Shown here piece after piece: positions 35,291-46,544 of a DNA stretch of 64,000 bases. Source of the stretch: Populus alba (lineage: Eukaryota > Streptophyta > Magnoliopsida > Malpighiales > Salicaceae); the NCBI RefSeq assembly GCF_005239225.2, contig NC_133295.1, positions 5,208,001-5,272,000 on the forward strand, given 5' to 3'. The stretch's first letter is position 1, and each line of letters opens with the position of its first letter. The notes below the pieces were generated by a model. It worked only from the letters and a program-made list of their open reading frames with translations. It was not told where the DNA came from and searched no databases. The position numbers and the translations under genes were made by a program.

Positions 35291-37614
35291 AAAAAAAAAA
35301 AACGACTCAAGTCATAGATCAGACATGATTAAATAAGTTAGTTTTATTTCAATCAAATGATAAATATTTTTTTGGTAATGATAGCAAATGGATCAAATTA
35401 AATAAAAAATCAATAATGATAACTTGGGAGGAAAACATTTTTTTTGTCAAATGAGACAAAATAGCTCAATTCTCAGCCCATTAAATATAAAAGGACAGCT
35501 TGAGACAATTCGAATTAGCATGACAAACTATTAACTCGAGGAATAGCGGTGAGCGAACCCAAGTTGATCTACCAAACTCGTGGCCCAAGTCATAGGATCA
35601 GGATAACCTGGTAAAAAAAAAAAAAAAAAAAACATAGTCACAAAGTTAGAAAGAAAATTAAAAAAAAATGTCAGTATACTTTTAACTTTTCAAACATGTG
35701 ACCTAGGGTATTACATTAGAAGCACTCTATCTGGAAAAATCATTAAACTTAATTCCTAATAAATTAAATGTTGAATGATTAACTTGGAAAAAAGAATATC
35801 AAATATACAAAAAGATCCAAAACAAAAAAATAACACTTAAAAGAAAGGGGAACAAGATTAAATAAAAATAAATTTTATTTTTTTATTGAAGAGTGAAATT
35901 GAAAAGAAAAATGAATTGAACAAAAGGACAAAAAAAAATAAAAAAAATGAGAATCAAAATTGAAAAAAAAAAGTATATACAAAATTTTGATTGAATGCTG
36001 AAATTGAAAAAACAAATTAACAAAAGGTCTAAAGCTAATCAAAAGAATGACCAAATTGGAAAAACAAATATTTGACAAATTGGGATTGAATGATGAAATT
36101 GAAAATAAACAAAACTTAACAAAAGGGTAAGAAAAAAAAGAAGGATTGAAGTTGAAATATAAACAATATAGAGGGCCGAGTTGTAGTATTCAAGGGAGGG
36201 GAGAGAAAGGAAAAGACAAAAAGGCCCATAAAAGACAAATCAAACCACTATTGTCGACATGCACGGCACCACTAAAAAGAGAAAATGGTAACGCTTCCAA
36301 CGACATAGTAAAAAAGAATTTTTGGATGCTAGAAGGCACTACACTAGTTGTCTAAACAAGGCCCCTTCCACGCATCGAAGAGTGCGCCACACACACCCCA
36401 ATGGTTTTTTAAAAAAAATTAATTCAAAAACCAAATTGTCCTTAATCTAATCTAATATATATATATATATAAAACTCATTGCAAAAAAAAATAAAAAAAC
36501 CCCTGACATCAATTTTGTTTTTTTTTTTTTTTACTTTTAAGGATGTTTTTGTCATTTTAATATGTTTTATTTTTATTTTTATTTTTATTTTTTATATTTT
36601 GTCATATACTAAGTTTTTCCTTAGCTAAATTGATAACAACAAATAAGAACTTTGTGAGAACTCAAAATTTCTCCTTAATATCAGTTTTAAATTTTTTACT
36701 TTCAAGGATATTTTGTTTGTTCATTGTAAATATTTGTGCTAGAATAATTTATTAATGTCTAATAGACCTTTTTGAAAGACATAAATACCGACTGGTGTTT
36801 TAAAAAGATATAAATGCCCACAATGTCCAGTGCAATGGTTTTTTTTGTGAGAAAGGTAAAATCATCATTCTACTATTCCAGTGAATAGTGTCTATTAGCT
36901 CTTAATGATGTCTCTAACTTTATGTTTCTCTTCCTCTATAAATGATTTTTTATTCTCTATTTGGTTTTCTATTTTTTTCTAAACCATCATTAAAAAAAAA
37001 TCTAAACAATAAATAATGATATATTGGCTTTGGTATATAATTGAACAATACATTTTTAGGTTATTCGCTTCCTTTTTTATTTATTTTAATATAACAATCA
37101 ACACATGACGTCGCAAATAATATTTTACTTTTTCGTAAATAACTTTTTTTATATAAATTATTCTGAATTGTTGTTTTCTATTTTAAATGTATTTGATGGT
37201 ATAGAAAATCAGAAAGTCATACGAAGTTTGTTGAATGTGAAAAAAAGAAAATTGTAGATGATAGTTTAAGAGCATTTGGTCAAAGATAAATCAGCCGGGA
37301 TTCAGTCAAGGTTTTAAACAGATACAAATATCATTAGTACTCATCATTGACCTTTTACGTGAGACTAAAAAGCTTTTTTTGCAACCTGAAGAATGCTTCA
37401 AAGAGGTTCAAATCCTGAGATAAATGGGATAAAGATTGAAGAATTGGAAGATTTTGAAGTAGGTTGAATGGATATATATATATATATAAAAGAGCTCTTA
37501 TTATATATTCGTTGTGCAACTATTAAATTTTCGTTTGGATTTTTTTTAATCTTTCATAATACATGATTAGATTCGTTTCTTAAATTAGAGTGTCACTTTT
37601 ATAAAATTGATATG
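35291..37614. other. AT-rich intergenic DNA
   Basis: A purine-rich repeated stretch at 35870-36140 has recurring GATTGAATG.TGAAATTGAAAA words, complementary in style to the T-rich stretches at 5.9 and 53.5 kb. Short (TA)n runs occur at 36454-36470 and 37473-37488. No gene supported. Confidence 0.4.
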
Positions 37615-38096
37615 TGTCAGAGACTGTATAAAATTATATCTTGTAACCTCACTTGATAACTTAAGTTTTTTAATTAAATTTATTTTTTGACATAATATCA
37701 GAATTTTAATAACTGAACGGTCATAAATTCAAATATTTTCATTCCCATTATTTGTTATAAATGAAGTAGAAAGTAGTGTAAACCTGTACAAGTTTAAAAC
37801 TTAAAGGACTTTCACTTAAAAAAATATATTAGAAAATAATATAATCATATCTTAATTATAACCCTTGAATTGGTTCTTTCATTTGAATAGCTCAAAACTC
37901 TTTCACCTCACAATTATAATTTTAATAGCCGAGTGGTCAGAAGTTTGAATTTTTTTATTCCTATTATTTATTATAAATCAAGTAGAAAATAGTACTATAA
38001 ACCTGTAGAAGTTTAAAGTTTAAAAAAATTTTACTTAAAAAAATATATTAGAAAATAATATAATTATATTCTGGAACCCTTGAATTGGTTCTTTCA
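37615..38096 (+). mobile_element. Tandem TRIM: LTR-internal-LTR-internal-LTR
   Basis: Three short LTRs (37615-37692, about 37824-37882, about 38043-38096) flank two internal parts. Each LTR has a (T/C)AGA.AATAATATAA..ATATCTT-type start and a TTGGTTCTTT(G/C)A end. The first ends TTTTTTGACA and is followed by TAATATCAGAATTTT, a decayed TGGTATCAGAGTC PBS. Both internal parts share the GCCGAGTGGTCA..GTTTGAAT region. The complete relative is at 52247-52536. Confidence 0.7.
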
Positions 38097-38755
38097 CAAT
38101 TTTCATTTATGTAATATGCGTCACTTTACTCTTAACACAAGCATGAAAAATCATGCTGTTAACTTTAATTAATTAGCAGTTATTGGAACAGAAATTAATC
38201 TTTTTCCTCCTCAAGGATAACAAAAACCAATATAAGCGTCTGGTTAAAATACTATTGTAAAGGAAGGAGAAGTTTTTTCAAGAATAACTGAATGCATTTT
38301 GAAAATTTAAGCAATTTTAGAATGTGACATGTCTATTAGCGGGCTAGAAAAGTCCAGGGCAACGCATAAGAAATTAAAATGGTTGAATTCCAACATATAA
38401 TTCTCGAGTTTACGAGACCAGAAAAAAAGAAGAAGAAAAGTAGTGAATCCTAAGCATCTAACTAGCGTTGAAGGTGGAACAAGATTATTATAGAGGAAAG
38501 GCGAAAATTATAATTTGAAAGTGGTGAAGGTGGTTCAGCTGGATCAAAATAATTTTTAAGAAAATCAGCTTTTCTATAAAAATCGATAATCTTAATAGAA
38601 AAGAGATCGAGAGATGGCCGCGGCACGGAAAATAACTTGCATGTAAAGAAACCAAATAATAGTAATAAAATCAAACTCATACTGCAAAGTTATCTGCTCT
38701 ATCTAAGGCTTGTTTATGTAATTGATTTGAAATTGATGATGTTTCAAAATCTAGT
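38097..38755. other. AT-rich spacer
   Basis: No gene or repeat recognised. The frame at 38462-38680 lacks motifs. Confidence 0.35.
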
Positions 38756-39480
38756 TGTTGTTATCTATTTTGAGGCTTCACATAAATAAAAAAAATCAGG
38801 AAAAAGGGAAAATATAAAATATAAAAATTATTGGAAGAAAATCAAAGAAATATATTAGTAAAAAAAGTGTACCAGAACACCAAGAAAATTATTGAAGATT
38901 AGTTGAGGAAGATCAAATCTACAAGATTAAAAAAATTTGATATTGTATTTTCTATTGATGAAGCTTTTATTAGCAAAGAAAATTCAATTTGAGGAGAAAA
39001 ATTCAAAATTGGATATTTAAGAACTAAATTAGAATTTTTCAAGGTTTATTTGAATTTATTAAGAGCTTAATTGAAGGACAAATTAATTTTGAAAGTCAAT
39101 TTATGTTTTAATTGGAAGAAATTAAAGTATAGGGGTCAAATTCTAATTTTTAGGAGTTAATTTTGTTAAATCAAAGGCTTAATTGCATAAATATTAAAGT
39201 TTAATGGGTAATTAAGAACTTGATTAAAGAAATCCAAAACCAAAGATCAAACTAGAAAAGACGTGTGAATATAAAAACTGAAATTAAACTAAATCTTGAG
39301 CCAAATTAAGGAGAGGAAAAAAGGAAAAGAAAAATATATGAAAAAAAATAGAGAAATATCAATAAGAAACTTAAATGTAGAGGTCCAAGAGTCTAAACAA
39401 AATATTTATTAACTTTGCAAGTTTACAAGAGACAAAAAATTCCAAAAAAAAAAAAAACAAATAGAGAGTAGTTGTTCTAG

Positions 39481-39483
<3 letters not shown>

Positions 39484-39522
<39 letters not shown>
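39484..39522. repeat. (TA)n microsatellite
   Basis: About nineteen uninterrupted TA units inside LTR-2. Confidence 0.95.
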
Positions 39523-39524
<2 letters not shown>

Positions 39525-40307
39525 ATCTAAAAGTAGGTTCTTTGTAGCCTGCTTTTGATTGTTTTTTTATATTTATGTTTATAAGTATAGAAAAGATATT
39601 TCAATGCTTAACAAGCAATGTTGTATTCAACTCTTTGTTGCTGTGTTTTTTACTTAATGATTTTTTTTAAGTTTTTTTTTTTATATATGTTTTTGACACA
39701 TTAAAATTGTTGTTTAAGTTTATTTTTTATATATAATATTGTTTTTGTTTTAGTTTAACTTAAGTTATGTATGTTAAAGCAAGGGTGTTTTACCATGAGT
39801 TTGCTAGGTCTTTTCATACATAGAATGGGTTCAGAAAACCAATTTTGAATCCATGTTATGTAAATATATAGTCTGTTTTAAGTTTATGATTTTTTAGATT
39901 TGGTACCTTCGCTTGATTTTGATGTTTTAATATGTTTTTTTGTTAGTTTTTTTATTCAAACATGTTTGTGTATGATATTGTGACTTGATGCTTTAATTTT
40001 GGCTCATTGGCTTTTAATTTAATTTTTACAGGGTTTAAAATGTAAAATTAAAAGATCAGAGACTTATTTCGATGAAAAGTGTGACTTGTCAACTTGCGTG
40101 AAAAATAAAAACTATAATGTGCTTTTGTCATTCTATCCTTATCTTTGAGATAATCCTTACTTTCGAAATAATCCTTATCTTCAAGATAATCCTTACCTTC
40201 AAGATAATGATAGTTGTCTGATTTCGAATTTGATTCTAATTCGAACTTCAAAAAAAAGAATGAGTTTGATTGAGACTTTACTTCTTACAAGCGATGAGAC
40301 TCTTACA

Positions 40308-40316
40308 CTATAAATA
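40308..40316 (+). promoter_or_regulatory. TATA box of LTR-2
   Basis: CTATAAATA, followed some 30 bases later by an A/G-rich leader start. Position agrees with the TATA boxes in the related LTRs. Confidence 0.6.
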
Positions 40317-41374
40317 CTGATCTCATTCTATGCAAAAGGGGGGATGGGAGAGAACGATTCGAGAGAAACCCTAAAAGATTAAAAAAAAAAAAAAAAACCC
40401 AAAAGAAGACCATCACTAGAAACCTAAAAAAATAGAAAAAAAAAGAGATTTACAAAAAAAAAAAAACAAGGGGGCGCGACCAGAGTCCTAGACTAGCCGC
40501 CGCTGCCCCCATCCCCCAGCTTTTTCTCCTCTTTTTCCCAGGTCACCAAGAAGACAGAGCAAGCCCTCCGTGGCTTTTCTTTTCCTCTCTGTCTTGAAAC
40601 CAAAACCGCCATCTTCACCATTTGTTCTCGTTTCATAAACAAAGAAGAAAACCAGAATCCCTCCCCTGGTTGGGTTTTAGCTCCATCACAGTCTCCTTTC
40701 TCTCGTCCACCACGCGACACCAGCTCCCCCTACAGTTTGGCCGGTGCTACAATACCCTCTCTTCTCCCCGGTGACAGCAACAAAAACGCCCTTTAATTAC
40801 AGCGTGAGCATGCATGAGTCGTCCAGCATGCGCTCCTCCAACAACACCAGGTTTCCAAAGCATGAATAGTAGCTTTGTCTTCAACCGTGGAAGTCTTTCA
40901 GTTCAAACCCAGCACCTGGAGTTTTTATTCTCTTCTTCATTGAAGCAGTGACAACAGGTGCTCCTTAGCCACCATTTCCTCCTTCTGCAACAGCTCAGTC
41001 CAGCAATAGCAGCGACTACTGTCTTTCTTCACAACATCATACGTGACCTAGTTGTAACATTCAACGACAGTCCATCGGCGCAGCTTCTCAGCAACAACAG
41101 TGCAGCAGACTGAGAGAGAGGAGGCAGAACAGAAACGAAAGGGGAAGAGAGAACGGTGGGAATGAACACAGCGGGACAGAGAGAACGAGCAGAAAAACCC
41201 GAAGGAACTGAAGGAGAAGACAGACGCAAACCAGCCACATAAAAATGGAGGACGAACAGTAACTAGAAAAAGAAGAACCACCCGAGAAAACCGGCTTCGT
41301 CTTCATCTTCAGGAGCAGCGTCTTCATCATCAGAAGCAGCAGACCACAGGTAAGTATGTTCCCCTTTGCATTTT

Positions 41375-41468
41375 AATTCACTGCTACAGTAGCAGTGAAT
41401 TATAATTCACTTACTACTGTAGCAAGTGAATTATAAGTCAGCCGGGTCACTGGTCTAGACTAGTGACC
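41375..41468 (+). other. Hairpin cluster in LTR-2
   Basis: Three stems in 94 bases. 41375-41401 has perfect 12-base arms (AATTCACTGCTA / TAGCAGTGAATT, loop CAG). 41402-41412 pairs with 41424-41434 (ATAATTCACTT / AAGTGAATTAT). 41445-41468 is a 24-base palindrome with one mismatch (GGTCACTGGTCT / AGACTAGTGACC). Confidence 0.8.
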
Positions 41469-42143
41469 TCACCGAGTCAGCTGGGTCCAGCCCAGCCCAG
41501 CCCATGTAGCCTGAGCTAGGCCCAGTTCCCAAAACAAAAAACTAAAAAAAATATGTATGCATGAATAAAAATAATGTAAATTTATTGGTTTATTTACTGA
41601 CGCCAGAGTCAGGAATAAAAATACTGGTTTGAATTTACATTATTCGTTGTATTTTATTTTATTTAGCTAGAAAAATAAAAAAAATATGTGCATTTGTAAA
41701 AATAAATTTATTGTTATTTATTTATTCACTAGTGCTAGAGTCGGGAATAAAAAAAATATTGATCTAATTTATTTTATAGCTACGTAATATTTACCAACGC
41801 CAAAGTTGGAAATATTCGTAGTTGAATATTCACTGGCGCCAGAGTCAGCAATATTATAAGCAAATTTTCATAACATAAACTAATAAACATTTAGCAATTT
41901 AAGACGAAACTAGCAATGCATCCTGCCTCAGGAAGGACGTTTAAGGGGTGATAATATCTTCCCTTTTACGTAACCAGTCCCGAACCATAGAATCTTTGTT
42001 GACCAATTAGGGTTCCTAGTGACCATAATACTAGGTGGCGACTCCTTAAACAAGACCATTCCCCATTAAAGAACAGGATGCCAGAAATCCATTCTTTCAA
42101 GAAATAATTTTTTAATTGGTCGCCGCGATGTCCAGGTGTGACA

Positions 42144-42427
42144 AATAACATGATTTCAATGGCTTTTAATCCTAGGTTTTCAATTTAGAATCGAAACCCA
42201 TTTTGACAAAATCATGATGTTTTAGTGATAATTGAAGTGATTGGATGCTAGATTATTGATCCTTGTATGATTTCCAACATGTATTTGCTTTTATTTTGAC
42301 CAAATCTGGTTTGATTTGGAACCCATGTTGCTTGGTTCGGTTCTTCATGTTTTGTATTTTTTGTTCAGGAATTTTTGATTTTTTGTGTTTAATGTTTATT
42401 GGCTTTGGTTTTGTTTTTTGGGTCAAA
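42144..42427. other. Non-coding spacer after LTR-2
   Basis: Pyrimidine-rich sequence, possibly the start of the lost internal region. No clear PBS. Confidence 0.35.
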
Positions 42428-43130
42428 CCTTTATTAGTGGAAAATGGAATGGGAGTTGCCACCTAATATTTTGGTCACTGGAACCCTAACTGGTTTCAGA
42501 GATCGAGTATGGGGACTGGTTGCGTAAAGAGAAGGTATTAGCACCCCAAATACACCCTACCTAAGGTAAGTTGCATTGTTGTATTGTCTGATAACATCTA
42601 AGGTCTTGTCGTGTTTTCTAGTTTCTGGTCCATTTATGGTTTAAGAAAAGTCATCCTCAATAAGGAAGTCCTTATCTTATCGGGTAAAAACCTAACCATT
42701 CTAAAGTTAAAAAACTATCTTTTTAATATCAAGACTACGCCTTAACGTATAAACGCGTAATCCTTAATATTAAAAGAAAACAAAATGATTATTTTTTGGA
42801 ATTTTTAAAATATTGGCCTTGTTCTCGTGGCATTAATAAAATGGTTATTAAAGTCAAAATGCATGATAAAACATATGTTTTTTTTTTCAAAATTTTCTTT
42901 GTATGAAAATATGATGTGATTTTTTTGTTTGAGAGACTTGGTAGTATGAAAACAAAATATATTTTTTTAATTTTTTAATGTTTTGACGAGAACCATGTAT
43001 TTTAATACCGGATTTATATCTTTACAGTATAAAAATACAAACCAATATAATTCAAAATGTTGTTAAACATTTACACAGAAAAATCACAAATTTCAAAATG
43101 AATTTTTTGGATGGGTCGAACCCGGCCGAA
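42428..43130 (-). repeat. LTR-3 family fragment (copy A)
   Basis: Direct match to 44165-44680 followed by 46290-46440, i.e. the end portion of LTR-3 without its nested insert (shared words GGTATTAGCACCCCAAATAC, CTTATCTTATCGGGTAAAA, ATGCATG.TAA.ACATAT, TATATCTTTACAGTATAAAA). It lacks the extreme LTR end and the U3 part. It gives the uninterrupted sequence of the insertion site in LTR-3. Confidence 0.8.
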
Positions 43131-44073
43131 GAGGAAACTGCTTTGAAGCTTCATCATTGGAAAGATGCACCATGACTTCATCCACCTCATTGTGTGAATG
43201 ATGTCATACCATATGCTCAATAGTCTTTTCAGACATAAATATAACCTTTACAACTTAGAAATGATTAGGAAGTATCTAACATTTTTTTATGTGATAAGTG
43301 TTCTTCTTCTACCACTATTTAGTTTATACCGAACATGGTGATAGATTTTGCACTAGATAAAATTTGCATATTCATTGTGATACAACATGTAAAAGTTTGT
43401 ACACATTAATTTTTTTATATCCTAGGCTAACATGTATCATCATAAATTTTGCAACATAGAAGTTATCTTTCATCATATTCCCTCTAGGTAACATGTTTTT
43501 CGTCTATTCAAAGATCTTGTCATAACAGGCCTTACTCAGTCCATAATCTAACTTGATGGTAAATATTTGTGTAATAAATAATAATTTACACGCATCTTAT
43601 AATGGTTCATAACAATCTTTTAAAAGTTCAAGAAATCTAGTTGTGTCTACATTTAGTTCTTCATCTAAATGGATGTTACGTGAACCTTCACCTGAATAAT
43701 CTGGATTCATTCTTCTTGCATCCATGACCAAACTCCTATAAGAATTGTTATTATCATCCACAAACTCATATGTGTAGCCAGAACTAGAAGTTGAGCCAAT
43801 CATCATGTCTAACATGGTTTTTGAAGGAATATATGGTTCTTCGTATGCAAACCAACATAAGTATTTCTTAACAAACCTTTTTTTTAAGTAGATGCATCAT
43901 CATTATATTTTTATGGTTGAACTTTTTATTTTTACACTTCACACATAGAAATCTAATTTCACATTCACTAATATTCTTTGGATTAGAAAGTATAAAATTA
44001 ATAAAACCCTTAACCTTTTCAAGATAATCCTGCCTATATAACCATTAAGAAGAATCTCGATACATTCAAGAAC
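43131..44073 (-). pseudogene. CACTA (En/Spm) TNP2-type transposase pseudogene, 5' part
   Basis: From about 44035 the minus strand reads YLEKVKGFINFIL, then CVKCKNKKF.H..I.MMHLLKKG and YEEPYIPSKTM: the transposase-associated domain with its CxxC. The frame 43815-43597 follows and ends LDEELNVDTTRFLELLKDCYEPL. Further pieces are QIFTIKLDYGLSKACYDKIFE, MLPRGNMMKDNFYVAKFMM and SLGYKKINVYK, then MVWHHSHNEVDEVMVHLSNDEA near 43200. These are in-order blocks of TNP2 proteins. Several stops and frameshifts are present. The upstream part of the element resumes at 47965 because a solo LTR splits it. Confidence 0.8.
44069..44073. other. Target duplication, left copy (AGAAC)
   Basis: AGAAC abuts the outer end of LTR-3; the right copy is at 47960-47964. 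A clean 5-bp duplication, standard for LTR-element integration. Confidence 0.85.
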
Positions 44074-44683
44074 TGTCGCACGTGTGCGGCGTCGCGGCGA
44101 AAACATCCACCCTAAAAATTTTATCTATCGTGGAAAAATATAGGGAGACAAGGGATTCTTGTCTTTTATTAGTGGAAAAATAGAATGGGAGTCGCCACTT
44201 AGTATTTTGGTAACTAGGAACCCTAACTGATCTCAGAGATCGGGTACGGGGATTGGTTGCATAAAGGGAAGGTATTAGCACCCCAAATACCTCCTACCTA
44301 AGGTAGCCTGCATTGTTTTATTGCATGATAAAATCTAAAGTCTTGTCGTGTTTTCTTGTTGTTGGTACATCTGCGGTTTAAGAAAAGTTCTCCTCGGTAA
44401 GGAGATCCTTATCTTATCGGGTAAAACCTAATCGTTCTAACGTCAACAAAAGAATTTAATATTTGAAATACGTCTTACGTATAAGGTCGCAACCCCATAT
44501 ATTAAAAGAAAACAAAATAATTTTTTTCAAAGTTTTTTGAAATATTGGCCTAGTTCTCACGACTTTAATAAACTGGTTATTAAAGCAAAAATGCATGCTA
44601 ATACATATTTTTGAAATTTCTTTGTTGTATGAAAATACAATATGATTTTTTTTTATTATTATTTTTGAGAGACTTGGCTGTAT

Positions 44684-46280
44684 TGACACAACCAAAAGAT
44701 TGATGTCTTCTCCCAAGTGCAGGAGTGTCGAAGTAATAAATAACCCGGTAAGACCGGGGTCGAACCACAGGGAGGTTAATTGTATAAATTATAGACAACA
44801 ATAATACAACAACAACAACAACAATAATAATAAAGAAGAAGAAGAAGAAGAAGTTGACGAGAACTTTGAGATGGAAGATTAATGTAAGGATTAAACAATT
44901 ATAAAAACAAATGTCAAGGTTAGAGGATCCACTAATAGTATTTCAAATAAGTATAGTATAAACTCTTATTATTCAACTGAAAACCACACACAAAGGAGGT
45001 TCCAATCAAATGATTTATCATTAATAGCTAATTATAAATTATTAACATGATCATATTAACTATCTTATTTAAGTAACACCAAACTTTTAAATATTTTCAG
45101 GAATTCATTATGCTAACTTATGTTAACAACAAATCAAGTTCCTTTTATAGCACAGGTGTAGGTAATACCATACGGTTGGGCTATGAGAGTGCCAAGCATT
45201 TGTTGTACCAAGTGTTATACAACACAAATCTAGATTAACCATTTAAAAAGCAAGGTATTAAGAATTAGTAAGATAAAAAAATAAGACATGTTAATATTAA
45301 ACATTAAGGTCCATGTAGAGTTTACACTATACTTATTCTTACACCATTAGTGTAACCTTTTCACCTTGACATAATAAACTTAGCTAAACATGATGAAGAA
45401 AAGAAACATAAATAAACAAAATAAAAACATAAATAAGATACAAGTTAACTAAGTAAAGGACAGGAAATGAAAAGCATAAACAAGATATTAATGAAAACAA
45501 AACTTAAGAATTACAAAAAAAAAAATATAAAGAGAGAGAGCAAGAGCAAGTTCTTCATCTGAACAACCAAGCCCTTAAATGCATGGCAAATGCCTCTTTT
45601 TATAGGCCAAAATTTGGAACTGTTGATTTGATGACTAATTGTTGAATGAGTGGTCAACTCTTGACTTGGTGAAAATCATTATCTTCTTGTTTAAATAAAA
45701 CATCATTGCTAGCATCAGAACTGTAACCACTTGTACGCATGAAAGTTATAGGAAATTATCTTATCTTTCCAGGAAAAAAAATTGATGTCATTTGGACTTC
45801 TAGAACTCAAGATATGGGTTGAACACTGAACAGTGTTTGGGCTGCAGAATAGATTCGGACTTCTCCGTTGTTGCTATAATTTGGACTTGAAAACGACCTT
45901 TTTAAATCTTGGACTCTACATGAAAGTTGTAGGCATATGTCTTACCAAATCTTTCCAAAACATTGAGATCATTTGGACATCTAGAACTCGAGATATGACC
46001 CAATTACCGAACAATGTTCAAGTTTGGACTGCACCAACATCTCTTTTCTAAGTTTGGCCCTCTCTTTGTCCTTTCAATTTTAATACTTAAATTCATCAAT
46101 CAATACTTTTATTTATGTGACAGACCTGCATTTAAGATGAACATTTACCATAAATTAAATGTATCTTATATTATTATGTATGTTATTATAAAACATGTTT
46201 TAGTTAAGGAGTTATTAATACTTTAAATGCAAAATGATAATATAAAACCTTGATAAAAATACATTTTTAAGTACTAATCA
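44684..46280 (-). repeat. Nested solo LTR (LTR-4)
   Basis: 1597 bp. On the minus strand it starts TGATTAGTAC (46280) and ends GGTTGTGTCA (44684). It is flanked by TGTAT at 44679-44683 and 46281-46285. Copy A (42428-43130) shows the unfilled site as ..TAGTATGAAAAC.. A TATA box (TATAAAAAG) is at 45596-45604. Near its end is GGTTCGACCCCGGTCTTACC, seen in many plant LTRs of this kind. A shorter relative is at 28985-30425. Confidence 0.88.
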
Positions 46281-46464
46281 TGTATGCATGAAAAAAAACA
46301 TTTTTTTTATGTTTTTTTTCAAAAACCTGATATTTTAATATCAAATTTATATCTTTACAGTATAAAAATACAAACCGATGTTGATTAAAATACAACATAA
46401 ATATTTGCGAAAAATCAATCTTTTTTGAAATAATTTTTTATCAACGGGGCTTGACCCAACTAAG

Positions 46465-46544
46465 CCATGCACGCGTAAAATTCTGCGCGTGCATGGAACA
46501 GTGCGAAGGTAATTGAAGGTAATTACATTACCTTCGCACTGTTC
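46465..46544 (-). other. Hairpin cluster in LTR-3
   Basis: Two perfect stems: 46465-46475 with 46486-46496 (CCATGCACGCG / CGCGTGCATGG) and 46496-46513 with 46527-46544 (18-base arms GAACAGTGCGAAGGTAAT / ATTACCTTCGCACTGTTC). Same relative place as the stems in LTR-1 and LTR-2. Confidence 0.85.

Larger units (their letters stand above)
38756..42143 (+). repeat. Large LTR (LTR-2), plus orientation
   Basis: Starts TGTTGTTATCTATTTTGAGG at 38756, nearly the same start as LTR-3 (TGTTGTTACCTATTTTTAGG, minus from 47959). It ends GCCGCGATGTCCAGGTGTGACA at 42143. 41330-42143 is the inverse of 25357-26230. A TATA box (CTATAAATA) lies at 40308-40316, a (TA)n tract at 39484-39522, and a strong splice-donor-like CACAGGTAAGTATG at 41346-41359. 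The flanking five bases differ (CTAGT, AATAA), so it is not a simple solo LTR: either a 5' LTR whose body is lost or a recombined copy. The ORFs at 40493-41330 are GC-richer LTR leader sequence without protein motifs. Confidence 0.65.

Noticed and set aside
40493..41330. Several overlapping minus-strand ORFs
   Set aside because: They fall in the GC-richer leader of LTR-2, are mutually overlapping in three frames, and have low-complexity Ser/Phe/Leu products.
43597..43815. Independent short protein gene
   Set aside because: It is the middle block of the CACTA TNP2 pseudogene; matching blocks continue on both sides in other frames.
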